Below, piece after piece: positions 27,190-38,567 of a stretch of 64,000 bases of DNA. How positions within the stretch are numbered: the stretch's first letter is position 1; each line of letters starts with the position of its first letter. Source of the DNA: Promethearchaeota archaeon (GTDB taxonomy: Archaea; Asgardarchaeota; Lokiarchaeia; Sigyniarchaeales; SOKP01). The position numbers were made by a program, and so were the translations under genes. Below the pieces are notes generated by a model. It was given only the letters and a program-made list of their open reading frames with translations, ran no database searches and was not told where the DNA came from. The stretch spans positions 1 to 64,000 of the forward strand of contig RDOA01000014.1 of assembly GCA_011364925.1 (NCBI GenBank), read 5' to 3'.

Positions 27190-28677
27190 CTAATTCGTAT
27201 ACTTTAGATAATCTGCGTACGCATTCTTCCAATTATTGATATCTTCGGGATAATAATTTGACAAGGGAAAAGATTGTATAACACATTGTCTTAGCTCTTC
27301 AAGGGTGTTTAGTTGTCCTACTGCTTTTGCTTGCATTAAGATGTTTCCGATTGAAGTGGCTTCGATTGATCCGGCTTTAACTGGAATATTAAGCGAATTT
27401 GCCGTAAATTGATTTAACAAATGGTTAGAAGATCCTCCACCAATTATAAACAAAACTTCTATTTTTTTTTCTGTGATCATTTCGATTGATTGGACAATTT
27501 GTCTATACCGAAACGCTAATCCCTCAAAAATTGTTCTTGAAACCTCTCCTATTGTTTTTGGAGGAGTCTGATTACTCTCATCACAATATTGTTGTATTGC
27601 TTTTACCATATTTGGAGGATTATGAAAAAGATAATCGTCAGGATTTATAAAACAATTAAATGGCTTCGCCTTAATCGCCATTGAAACAATTTGATCCCAA
27701 GAATAATCTAAACCCTGTTTATCCCATTCTTTTTTACATTCTTGAATAATCCATAAGCCTGTTACATTTTTTAGAAATCTTATTGTATTTTCCACCCCAC
27801 CCTCATTCGTAAAGTTGAACTCAAGGGATTTTTCGTTTATTAGTGGTTTCTCCAATTCAACTCCCAAAAGACTCCATGTCCCCGAACTAAGATATGCCCA
27901 TTCACCCCTCCTATATTTTTTCATATCAACTGGAACAGCTACTATAGCAGAACAAGTATCGTGACACGCTGGAGCGATAATACTCGTATGTTCTTTAAGA
28001 CCTACTTCCTGACAAATTTCTTTTCTTAATGTTCCTAAGATCGTCCCCGAAGGAACTATCTCTTGGAACATACTTCGCTTTAAACCTAAATCTTCAATTA
28101 AGTCATTAGCCCAATCTAAAGTGTTTGGATTACATAATTGAGATGTTGTAGCAATGGAGTATTCTGAGCACTTTTTCTCGCACAAGAGATAATTTAAATA
28201 ATCAGGTATCATTAGAAGTGAATCAGCTATAGTTAATTGAGGAGATTTGTTATAAATGAGAGAATATAATTGAGTAGAGCTATTAAGCTCCATAAATTGA
28301 ATACCTGTATACTTGAAAATGTCCTCTTTTGGAACTATCTCAAACATTTTACTAAGCATTCCTTTAGTTCGTGCATCTCTGTAGTGATAACTTGGTCCCA
28401 CAAGTTCATTATTCTTATCTAATAGAACAAAATCCACGCCCCAAGTATCAATACCTATGCCATCGACACTACTACCGTATTTTTTTATATAGCATCTAAG
28501 TCCGTTTAATAATTCTAAATAAATAGCTGACACATCCCATATTAAAGAGTCGCCTTTTTTTATTCCTCCGTTAGCAAATCGATAAATTTCATCCAAATCA
28601 AGTTTATCATTATCTAGAATGCCTACTATAGCTCTTCCAGAACTCGCTCCAATATCAAAAGCTAAAAATCGCTTCAC
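27190..28677 (-). CDS. rhaB: Rhamnulokinase (FGGY family)
   Basis: Phosphorylates L-rhamnulose at O1. 495 aa. The N-terminal ATPase motif is FDIGASSGRAIVG, the catalytic-Asp region is GIDTWGVDFVLLD, the SSGTWSLLGVE phosphate loop is in the middle, and IIGGGSSNHLLNQFTAN is the FGGY adenosine motif. These RhaB-specific forms (GASSGR, GTWSLLG) separate it from xylulo- or glycerol kinases. It starts with GTG. It is transcribed alone, convergent with the transporter and divergent from the Gfo/Idh gene, so the rhamnose genes form at least three transcription units. Confidence 0.93.
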   Translation of the reverse strand: MKRFLAFDIGASSGRAIVGILDNDKLDLDEIYRFANGGIKKGDSLIWDVSAIYLELLNGLRCYIKKYGSSVDGIGIDTWGVDFVLLDKNNELVGPSYHYRDARTKGMLSKMFEIVPKEDIFKYTGIQFMELNSSTQLYSLIYNKSPQLTIADSLLMIPDYLNYLLCEKKCSEYSIATTSQLCNPNTLDWANDLIEDLGLKRSMFQEIVPSGTILGTLRKEICQEVGLKEHTSIIAPACHDTCSAIVAVPVDMKKYRRGEWAYLSSGTWSLLGVELEKPLINEKSLEFNFTNEGGVENTIRFLKNVTGLWIIQECKKEWDKQGLDYSWDQIVSMAIKAKPFNCFINPDDYLFHNPPNMVKAIQQYCDESNQTPPKTIGEVSRTIFEGLAFRYRQIVQSIEMITEKKIEVLFIIGGGSSNHLLNQFTANSLNIPVKAGSIEATSIGNILMQAKAVGQLNTLEELRQCVIQSFPLSNYYPEDINNWKNAYADYLKYTN

Positions 28678-28802
28678 AATACATTCTACCTTGAATATCT
28701 TTTAAGATGGCTTGGTTTAAAAATTATTTAAATTTTGGCAAATAACCTACAATCTTGTTATATGAGCTTAACTATTAATAACCTTCCGAATTAACTATTA
28801 TT

Positions 28803-29942
28803 ATGGGGAATCTTATAAATCTCGGAATTGTAGGTTTTGGTCTTCACTCAATTGGGCTTATAGCTGAAATGGATAACCACCCATTACTAAAGGGAAGATC
28901 AAAATTGGTTGCTGGCTTTGATCCAAATCCAGATGTTCAAGATATGATTAAAAAAAGGGAGGGAATTAAAAAGGCAACATCATTTGAGGATCTTTTAGAT
29001 ACTAAAGATCTTGATGCTATAATTATTACTAGCCCACCTCAATATCATGCGAATCAAGTTATTGCTGCTTTAGAATCAGATTTACATGTTTTTTCCGAAA
29101 TTCCGATGGCTATTCGTGAGCAAGATATCGAGAAGATTGTAAATGCTGAGGAGCAATCAGACAATGTATATCAACTTGGAGAAAATTCATGTTTCTTTCC
29201 TGAAGTATTATTTGCCGCTGAACTCACATCAACAGGAAAAATTGGAGAAGCTGTTTATGCTGAGGCAGAATATCTCCATGATGTTACATATAGGTGGAAA
29301 GAACAGGGATTTGGCGATATCGATACCCCTCGAGTAGATTCATGGTACCAATTATTCGATCCAATGATGTATGCTCATGCCATTGGTCCTGCTCAAGTAG
29401 TTCTTGGAGGATTAAAAACTCCAATGCCGTTTGTTGAAGTTACAAGTTTTGCAAATGATTTGGGAGGTTACCAAGGAGATCCCATATGTAAACCTGCAAA
29501 AGCATTCCAAGTAGCACTATTTAGAACAGAAAGCACAGCAATTGCTAAATGTGCAAACGCTTATATTTTTGCACGAGAACCTACCAGATATTCTATACAA
29601 GTAGTGGGAAGGACAGGTACATACGAATGTTCTCAATTTGATAAACCTGGACGTCTATTTATAGCTGATGGACATAAGATCAGTAAAATTCACCATAGGA
29701 GTGGAAAAATTATTAGAAACATTGATCACGAATACATCTTTAAAACAATTCCACGGGTTGAAGCAAGCGAATCTGGTACATACGTACGAATTTTGGAGGA
29801 TTGGTTTAACGCAATAAAAAAAGAAGAGATACCATTTCTTCACGCTAAAGTAGCAGCCAACTTCTGCTTATCTGGAATTCGAGCATCTCAATCTGCTCGC
29901 GATGGAGGTAAACCAAAGAAAATAAAAATATATACTGATTAA
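28803..29942 (+). CDS. Gfo/Idh/MocA family oxidoreductase
   Basis: A 379-aa two-domain NAD(P)-dependent sugar dehydrogenase or cis-aldopyranose oxidase type. The Rossmann motif GIVGFGLHSIG is at the N-terminus. The usual EKP motif is EIP here (FSEIPMAI), replacing the conserved lysine. The C-terminal beta-sheet domain includes FDPMMYAHAIGP, which could provide the His/Asp active-site pair. Substrate is unknown. Its place between rhaB and the GH2 gene suggests sugar oxidation in the same island. The lost EKP lysine makes a standard dehydrogenase mechanism uncertain. Confidence 0.82.
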   Translation: MGNLINLGIVGFGLHSIGLIAEMDNHPLLKGRSKLVAGFDPNPDVQDMIKKREGIKKATSFEDLLDTKDLDAIIITSPPQYHANQVIAALESDLHVFSEIPMAIREQDIEKIVNAEEQSDNVYQLGENSCFFPEVLFAAELTSTGKIGEAVYAEAEYLHDVTYRWKEQGFGDIDTPRVDSWYQLFDPMMYAHAIGPAQVVLGGLKTPMPFVEVTSFANDLGGYQGDPICKPAKAFQVALFRTESTAIAKCANAYIFAREPTRYSIQVVGRTGTYECSQFDKPGRLFIADGHKISKIHHRSGKIIRNIDHEYIFKTIPRVEASESGTYVRILEDWFNAIKKEEIPFLHAKVAANFCLSGIRASQSARDGGKPKKIKIYTD

Positions 29943-29954
29943 AGATAGTTATAC

Positions 29955-33128
<3,174 letters not shown>

Positions 33129-33296
33129 TTAAACCTAATTAAAATTATCTTCTATTATTCTGAAGTAAGGTGAGAGAATCTTGTTTCTCCGCATATATGA
33201 GATTAAGATTATTTAAAGATGAGAAAATAATATGAATTATGAGAATAAGTCATTTTTTATTGAAACTCTCAAAACTGGTAATAGAGGTGATTAAAT

Positions 33297-33623
33297 ATAC
33301 CAAGTGATTTCACTCAAGATGTAATTAAAATTATAAAAAATATACCGGTTGGGAAAGTACTAACCTATGGAAAAATTGCTAAACTGGCTGGGAATCCAAG
33401 AGGTGCTAGACAAGTATCATGGTTGTTACATTCTTCATCCAATAAATACAATCTACCATGGCATCGTGTCATTAATTCGCAAGGAAAAATAGTATTGAAA
33501 GCCGAAGATGGTAAAGAATTTCAGAAGATTTTGCTTGAAAAAGAAGGAATAGAGATTGTCGGGGAAAATAAGGTTGATCTTAAAAAGTATCTTTGGGAAA
33601 TTGACTCATTATCTAACATTTAA
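33297..33623 (+). CDS. Alkyltransferase-like protein (ATL), Cys replaced by Trp
   Basis: About 108 aa. Binds O6-alkylguanine without transferring the alkyl group and flags it for nucleotide-excision repair. The motif is PWHRVINS, with Trp in place of the MGMT acceptor Cys. VGKVLTYGKIAKLAG and the arginine-finger region NPRGARQVSWLLHSSS are intact. The first canonical in-frame start is TTG 33423, in the middle of the fold. The frame is open back to TGA 33288-33290. An SD-like GAGGTGA (33284-33290) stands 6 nt before ATA 33297, where the protein would begin M-P-S-D-F-T. So either ATA is the start or a G-to-A change or error hit the ATG. It is 64 nt before the proteasome gene. Confidence 0.85.
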   Translation: MPSDFTQDVIKIIKNIPVGKVLTYGKIAKLAGNPRGARQVSWLLHSSSNKYNLPWHRVINSQGKIVLKAEDGKEFQKILLEKEGIEIVGENKVDLKKYLWEIDSLSNI

Positions 33624-33686
33624 AGGAATTTCCTTTTATAAAAAATTAAAAAAAAATTATTAAGATAAGAGAATTTTAATGAAATT

Positions 33687-34385
33687 ATGAGAAACGAAGA
33701 ATTAGTAAAACCATCAAAATCTGTTTTTACACGAGATACTAGAATTATAACTAAAGATAATTCTCAAACGAGTGAAACTCGTACAGTAAAAACGGGCACT
33801 ACTACCGTTGGATTAGTTTGTAAGGACGCCGTTATCCTAGGAACCGATAAACGTGCATCCATGGCTTATTTTGTAGCAAGTAAAACGTCAGAAAAACTGC
33901 ATAAAATACAAGATCATTTATATATGACTATAGCTGGAATGGCAGCTGACGCCATGTACTTAGTTGATGTTTTAAGAGCTGAAACTACATTATATCAATT
34001 GAAAGAAGAGAAACCTATTAAAGTAAAAAGTGCCGGGAAATTGCTCTCTAACATTTTATATCAAAATAAAATGTATCCGTATGAAGTAGGTCTCATGCTT
34101 GGAGGAGTTACAGAAGAAGAAGGTCCTGTTCTATTGGACATTGGAGCTTACGGTTCAGTTTTACCAGAAAAGTTTTGTGCAGTTGGAAGTGGACAAAATT
34201 TTTCTTATGGTGTGCTTGAAGCAAAATTTAAAGATGATTTGACGGTAAAAGAAGGAAAAGATATAATAATTAAAGCAATTACCACATCAATAATTCGAGA
34301 CATGGCTAGTGGGAATGGTATTGATATTGCTGTCATCAAAAAAGAAGGTCCAGCAGAAAAGGAATTTATTTCTATAAAGGAATAA
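33687..34385 (+). CDS. psmB: Proteasome beta subunit
   Basis: A 232-aa Ntn-hydrolase. The propeptide is about 37 aa. Self-cleavage before Thr 38 (VKTG|TTTVG) would expose the catalytic threonine. The active-site Asp/Lys follow in GTDKRASMAYFV, and the GSGQNFSYG loop is conserved. It forms the proteolytic inner rings of the archaeal 20S proteasome. The alpha subunit is not in this window. The longer-than-usual propeptide, with VFTRDTRIITKDNSQ, is notable. A T7 run 10 nt after the stop is a plausible terminator. Confidence 0.95.
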   Translation: MRNEELVKPSKSVFTRDTRIITKDNSQTSETRTVKTGTTTVGLVCKDAVILGTDKRASMAYFVASKTSEKLHKIQDHLYMTIAGMAADAMYLVDVLRAETTLYQLKEEKPIKVKSAGKLLSNILYQNKMYPYEVGLMLGGVTEEEGPVLLDIGAYGSVLPEKFCAVGSGQNFSYGVLEAKFKDDLTVKEGKDIIIKAITTSIIRDMASGNGIDIAVIKKEGPAEKEFISIKE

Positions 34386-34394
34386 ATCGTTCTC

Positions 34395-34401
34395 TTTTTT
34401 T
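34395..34401 (+). terminator. Oligo-T terminator after proteasome beta
   Basis: Seven consecutive T residues in a pyrimidine-rich stretch start 10 nt after the psmB stop codon, the usual form of an archaeal intrinsic terminator. The following 210 bases to the next gene are AT-rich and hold no open frame I would support. Confidence 0.45.
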
Positions 34402-34612
34402 ACTCAACTCGATCTTTTATATATTCTCCTCTTAGTATTTAAATTTTGCGTTAGATGTGTTGCGATTTAGAAACCTTTAATAATAATACCATATCTTTAA
34501 AAATAAAAATTATATTATTTTAGATAGAAGAATTTACACATTCAACAACTTAGAATATACTTTTACTCGTTGTTAATAGCAAATTTGTAATCGAACTTGG
34601 TGACACATCAAA

Positions 34613-35341
34613 ATGACCTATAATATCATAGTAGATTTATCACATAAAGAAAAAGTCGAGGAATTTCCAGATTTTACTTTAGGGGATGACGATTTAGAAG
34701 TAGACTACATCGATAAGAATGAGGGGCCTATTGACTATGATTTACTTGAGGATTACGATATTTTATTCATTGGTAATATTCAACAAACTAAAGATGGCAA
34801 GGAAGACAAACTCACTAAAGACGAACTACTAGCAATCAAACGATACATTGGAGAAGGCGGAGGTCTCTTCCTAACCACTGGTGATGGAGGAGATAAAGAC
34901 ATTCCAATGAAATCAGGATCTATTAGAGTTCTTTATAAAATGACAGGAGTTAAAAGGTATTGGAATGGATTAATCCAAGAGGCTCCGTCACACTTTTTAG
35001 TAAATAAGCAAAATATTCTGATCACTGAGTTATTTAACCACCCTATTACCGAAAAAATTTCCGAAGTGGTTCTCCCTAACTGCACATTCTTTACTATTAC
35101 TGAAGAGGATGTTGAGGATATAATTGTAACTTCGGATAAAGCTGAATTCAAATATTTCATTGATGATGAGATAGGAGGAATTGGAACGGTTCCAGTTTGT
35201 GTTGTAAGCGAATTTTTTAGTGGAAGGTGCGTTACTATTGGCTCATCGGATTGGCTAATAGAAGATGAATTCGGTCTTGACGCTGGAGACAATATTTCTT
35301 TTCTTTCTAATATTATAAAATGGCTAAGTTTTGAAATATGA
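34613..35341 (+). CDS. GATase-like/GIFT (IFT52-GldG) fold protein
   Basis: A 242-aa soluble acidic protein. The core LLEDYDILFIGNIQ ... LTKDELLAIKRYIGEGGGLFLTTGDGGD ... is the alpha/beta pattern of the GIFT domain found in IFT52 and in GldG-type proteins: a strand, a short acidic linker, a helix that starts with a Thr/Ser-rich cap, a GGG turn, a strand ending in Gly-x-Gly-Gly, then HPIT and a final GSSDWL segment. No catalytic Cys/His pair of true amidotransferases is visible, which fits GIFT proteins. Role unknown; binding rather than catalysis is likely. The ATG start is clear but without a strong SD. The family call is pattern-based. Confidence 0.6.
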   Translation: MTYNIIVDLSHKEKVEEFPDFTLGDDDLEVDYIDKNEGPIDYDLLEDYDILFIGNIQQTKDGKEDKLTKDELLAIKRYIGEGGGLFLTTGDGGDKDIPMKSGSIRVLYKMTGVKRYWNGLIQEAPSHFLVNKQNILITELFNHPITEKISEVVLPNCTFFTITEEDVEDIIVTSDKAEFKYFIDDEIGGIGTVPVCVVSEFFSGRCVTIGSSDWLIEDEFGLDAGDNISFLSNIIKWLSFEI

Positions 35342-35433
35342 ATAATTCTCTACTGTTATACTGAGATTTCTTTCTTAAGTAAATGGTACCTTTAGCGATA
35401 ACCATTATAACAACTAATGTATATATATTATTC

Positions 35434-36546
35434 ATGGTCTTTAGAATACTTCGACCCGACTCATCTTTAGTCTGGAACAACAAAGAGCTTCGCAAACGGT
35501 TTCCTAGGTATCGTGGCATTATTGATGACAAGGAAGTCGCGAGATATATCATTGCTAAATCTTTATGCTGTGAATTTGATTCGAATTATACAATTGAAGA
35601 CCTTGAAAAATTATTGGAAGAAAAGTCAAGAGAGTTTAACGAGCTACTCAAAACATCTACTGAAGAAATCAAAAAGAGGAATGTTGCTTCAAAGAATTTT
35701 ATTGATTTAACTGAGCAATTAGCTCTAAGATATCTTGAGGATTGCATGTTTTGCGAAAGACAATGCTCCGTTAATCGAATTACTGGTGAAAAAGGTTTTT
35801 GCCTTCTTTCTAAAGATTCATATGTTTCTTCTGCGTTCCTCCATATGGGAGAAGAAGCACCTTTAATCCCAAGTGGAACCATTTTTTTCCAAAGCTGCAA
35901 TTTTGGATGTGTGTTTTGTCAAAACTATGATATCTCTCAAAAATGGAAGGAAAGTAAAAAAATAGAGGATCTTGCTCAAAAAGTTGATGTTAAACAATTA
36001 GCAGCACTAGCAGATAGGTTAGTTGAGAAGGGTGCTATTAACATTAATTATGTAGGAGGGGATCCTATTCCCAATATTCATGCTATCGTTGGGAGTTTAC
36101 AGCATCAAACTTCAAACATTACTCAACTTTGGAACTCAAATTTCTATCTGACTAATAAGGCCTTATCCCTAATAATTGACCTCATAGATTTTTGGTTGCC
36201 AGATTGGAAGTGGGGCAATAATGAGTGTGGAAAAAAATATTCGGGTATTGACAAGTATTTCGATGTTATAGCCAGAAATCATAAAAGAATCCACGATGAG
36301 GGGAGTGGTGAAATAATAATTCGACATCTAATCATGCCAAATCATGTAGAATGTTGTTCTAAACCAATCCTAGATTTTGTTTCTAAAGAACTTCCGAAAG
36401 TAGTTATGAACCTGATGGGTCAATATAGGCCTGAATGGAAAAGTTTTAAATACCCAGAAATTAACAGACGCCCCACAATGGAAGAAATTCATGAAGTAAA
36501 GAATTATGCTGATGATTTAGGGATTTTATATGAACCAGTCTCCTAA
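35434..36546 (+). CDS. Radical SAM protein (PflA/AmmeMemoRadiSam-like)
   Basis: About 370 aa. An upstream Cys cluster (CMFCERQCSVNRITGEKGFC) precedes the radical SAM motif CNFGCVFCQNYDIS (C-x3-C-x2-C). NYVGGDPIPN fits the GGE-like SAM site. This layout, with four extra N-terminal Cys before the SAM motif, is typical of the PflA-like/AmmeMemoRadiSam group whose targets are mostly unknown. The reading frame can extend to ATG 35383, adding a hydrophobic 17-aa stretch. I prefer ATG 35434 (MVFRILRPDSS), with limited certainty. No glycyl-radical enzyme or MEMO partner is nearby. Confidence 0.8.
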   Translation: MVFRILRPDSSLVWNNKELRKRFPRYRGIIDDKEVARYIIAKSLCCEFDSNYTIEDLEKLLEEKSREFNELLKTSTEEIKKRNVASKNFIDLTEQLALRYLEDCMFCERQCSVNRITGEKGFCLLSKDSYVSSAFLHMGEEAPLIPSGTIFFQSCNFGCVFCQNYDISQKWKESKKIEDLAQKVDVKQLAALADRLVEKGAININYVGGDPIPNIHAIVGSLQHQTSNITQLWNSNFYLTNKALSLIIDLIDFWLPDWKWGNNECGKKYSGIDKYFDVIARNHKRIHDEGSGEIIIRHLIMPNHVECCSKPILDFVSKELPKVVMNLMGQYRPEWKSFKYPEINRRPTMEEIHEVKNYADDLGILYEPVS

Positions 36547-36628
36547 ATTTAGAAAAAATAATAAGTAATGGACTATTCCCAAATCTAAGTATCTTACACT
36601 TGACTAACATAAATTTATGGTTTTAGTA

Positions 36629-37744
36629 ATGAAATTAGACGATGTAAAAGGACTTGGCAAAAAACAAGAAGTATTGATAGAAGCTGGGATTGATACGGTG
36701 GAAAAATTAGCAAACGCAAAACTGGATGATTTAATTAATCTTAAAGGTATTGGAAAAGCTACAGCAGAAAAGATAATTGAAAACGCGAAGCAACTATTAG
36801 GATCATCTGCTAATGGGACTACTGTAGAACCTAAAGAACCCACATTGGAAGAAAAACTCGAGAAAGAGATAGAAGAAGAATTCCAAAAGCTTAAAGAGAA
36901 AAAAGAACGACTTGCTGGCAAAAAGCTTGAAGAAGGTGATTTTGTTCTCTTAAAAATGACTGCGAAAACTCAAAATGGAAAAATATTTCGAGTATCTTCT
37001 GAGGAAGACGCGAAGACAGCAGGGATTTACGAGGAAGAAAAAGCTAAACAAGGATATTATACCCCTGAATTTGTCATAGTTGGAAAACCCGGATTTTTAA
37101 ACGAAGGACTCACCGAAACATTAAAAGATATGAACTTTTTCGAAAAAAAATCAGTAAGAATTCCTCCTACTAAGGCATTTGGTAAAAGAGATCCTCAAAA
37201 AATTGAAAGAATTGGCATAGCAAAATTTAGAAAATTAAACGATGGTAAAAATCCTGAATACGGACAAGACTTTACAAATAAGAAAGGCCAAAGGGGAGTT
37301 ATAACTAATATCATTCAAGGAAAAGTAGTTATTGATTACAATCATCCGCTAGCAGGGCAATCCATAGATTATAACCTCGAAGTTATTGATAAAGTAGAGG
37401 AATTCAACGAAAAGATCGAATACTTTATGATCTCAAAGGGAATTCCTAAAGAAAACGCTTCTGAGTTTACAGTAAATTACTTGAAGGATAAAACTCTTGA
37501 AATTACAATTCCTAAGATGTTCTTATTCCAAAACTTAACCTATTTAAAATTCGGGTTAGCTATGGATCTACAAACCCATATGGGCGACGAAATCGAGGAT
37601 GTAAAATTCATTGAAATATACGAGAAAATGCCAATTCCTCAAACACCAGCAGAATCAGTAATGCAAAAGGTAGAAGAATATAATAAGGAACACGACCACG
37701 ATCATGACCATGATCATAATCATGATAAAGTAGGAAATGATTAA
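36629..37744 (+). CDS. FKBP-type peptidyl-prolyl isomerase with N-terminal helix-hairpin-helix and His-rich tail
   Basis: About 371 aa. Numbering below is from the ATG at 36617; ATG 36629 starts the HhH domain directly. Residues 5-62 form a double helix-hairpin-helix (VKGLGKK ... LKGIGKATAEKI). Residues 74-102 are a highly charged coiled coil. From about 105 comes an FKBP/SlyD-like fold with the diagnostic end DYNHPLAGQSIDYNLEVIDKV. Residues 260-340 match the extra C-terminal domain of archaeal long FKBP26 proteins. The tail is (HD)n-rich and probably binds Ni, Co or Zn, as SlyD does. The HhH part normally binds DNA or acts as a docking module; its fusion to a foldase is unusual. Confidence 0.85.
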   Translation: MKLDDVKGLGKKQEVLIEAGIDTVEKLANAKLDDLINLKGIGKATAEKIIENAKQLLGSSANGTTVEPKEPTLEEKLEKEIEEEFQKLKEKKERLAGKKLEEGDFVLLKMTAKTQNGKIFRVSSEEDAKTAGIYEEEKAKQGYYTPEFVIVGKPGFLNEGLTETLKDMNFFEKKSVRIPPTKAFGKRDPQKIERIGIAKFRKLNDGKNPEYGQDFTNKKGQRGVITNIIQGKVVIDYNHPLAGQSIDYNLEVIDKVEEFNEKIEYFMISKGIPKENASEFTVNYLKDKTLEITIPKMFLFQNLTYLKFGLAMDLQTHMGDEIEDVKFIEIYEKMPIPQTPAESVMQKVEEYNKEHDHDHDHDHNHDKVGND

Positions 37745-37771
37745 TAATTCCTTCTTTGTAATATATTAATT

Positions 37772-38554
37772 CTATTTCTTTATTTCGCTATATTTTTTCA
37801 TTATTAAATTACAAACACTCGAGATGGGATTGATTTTTTGTTTCCAGTTTGAAAATTCTGGAAATGTACCTGCATCCACCACATATAATTGATTAGTTTT
37901 ATTCTCTCTTACAAGATCTAAATGACCAAATGATAAATTATACTTATTTTTCCATTTTCTTAGATATTCTTCAATTTCTTCGTCAAATTCGATTTTTATC
38001 ATTTGACTATGCTCATTTGATAAAGGTTTTTTCTCACAAATACAGGAATTATCCCCTATAAAGTATGCTAAATAATGCACTCCATCAATATATTTTTCTA
38101 AATAGAGGGGTTCCTCGAAATCTTTATTAATATCTTTCGTGCTGTTAAGAATTCTAATATCATTACTACCTGATCCAAAAATTGGTTTAGAAATTAGGGG
38201 AAAATAGGAATTCTTGAGTAACTTTTTTAGAATTTTAAGATATCCCATATATACTTGAGGATATGCGAGGCCAGTATTTTTAATAGCATAATACGATTCA
38301 ATCCGATCTTTATGAGTATGACTTAGACTCGTATTTGGTATAACTGGAACCATATTTGCTTCTAAAAAATACCCAGCATAAAGATAAAGCATACGTTTTG
38401 ACTTCAGTATATAAAAATCGTTCTCTAAGAGTGAATCGTTTATACAAAGATTATCTGCCGTAAAAATTTTAACTTGATGGCCTATATTTTCGTAGTAATC
38501 CTTTATTTTCCAAGTGAAACCTCCAGTTCTTTTCGATAAAATCCCTATCTTCAT
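37772..38554 (-). CDS. ATP-grasp protein, RimK/ITPK-like (altered metal motif)
   Basis: A 260-aa member of the RimK/inositol-phosphate-kinase side of the ATP-grasp fold. SKPIFGSGSNDIRIL is the glycine-rich nucleotide loop, YLEKYIDGVHYLAYFIGD the adenine-binding strands. The metal strand reads Asp 213 ... VVDAGTFPEF, so the usual Asp-x-Asn has Gly 229 in place of Asn. That may weaken the second Mg site. It is the last of two co-directional ATP-grasp genes, 13 nt after its neighbour. Target unknown; amino-acid ligase, small-acid ligase or inositol-phosphate kinase are all possible. Confidence 0.7.
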   Translation of the reverse strand: MKIGILSKRTGGFTWKIKDYYENIGHQVKIFTADNLCINDSLLENDFYILKSKRMLYLYAGYFLEANMVPVIPNTSLSHTHKDRIESYYAIKNTGLAYPQVYMGYLKILKKLLKNSYFPLISKPIFGSGSNDIRILNSTKDINKDFEEPLYLEKYIDGVHYLAYFIGDNSCICEKKPLSNEHSQMIKIEFDEEIEEYLRKWKNKYNLSFGHLDLVRENKTNQLYVVDAGTFPEFSNWKQKINPISSVCNLIMKKYSEIKK

Positions 38555-38567
38555 TTCTTTATTAAAT

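Noticed and set aside
33423-33623. A 66-aa ORF starting at TTG as the full ATL gene
   Set aside because: The conserved TYGKIA and NPRGARQV parts lie upstream in the same open frame, so the TTG is internal.
34933-35292. A 119-aa minus-strand ORF
   Set aside because: Antisense shadow of the GIFT-like gene, Ser/Thr/Pro-rich without any fold pattern.
35383-35433. A signal peptide or membrane anchor on the radical SAM protein
   Set aside because: The hydrophobic 17 residues come from an upstream ATG without SD. The enzyme reads normally from ATG 35434.
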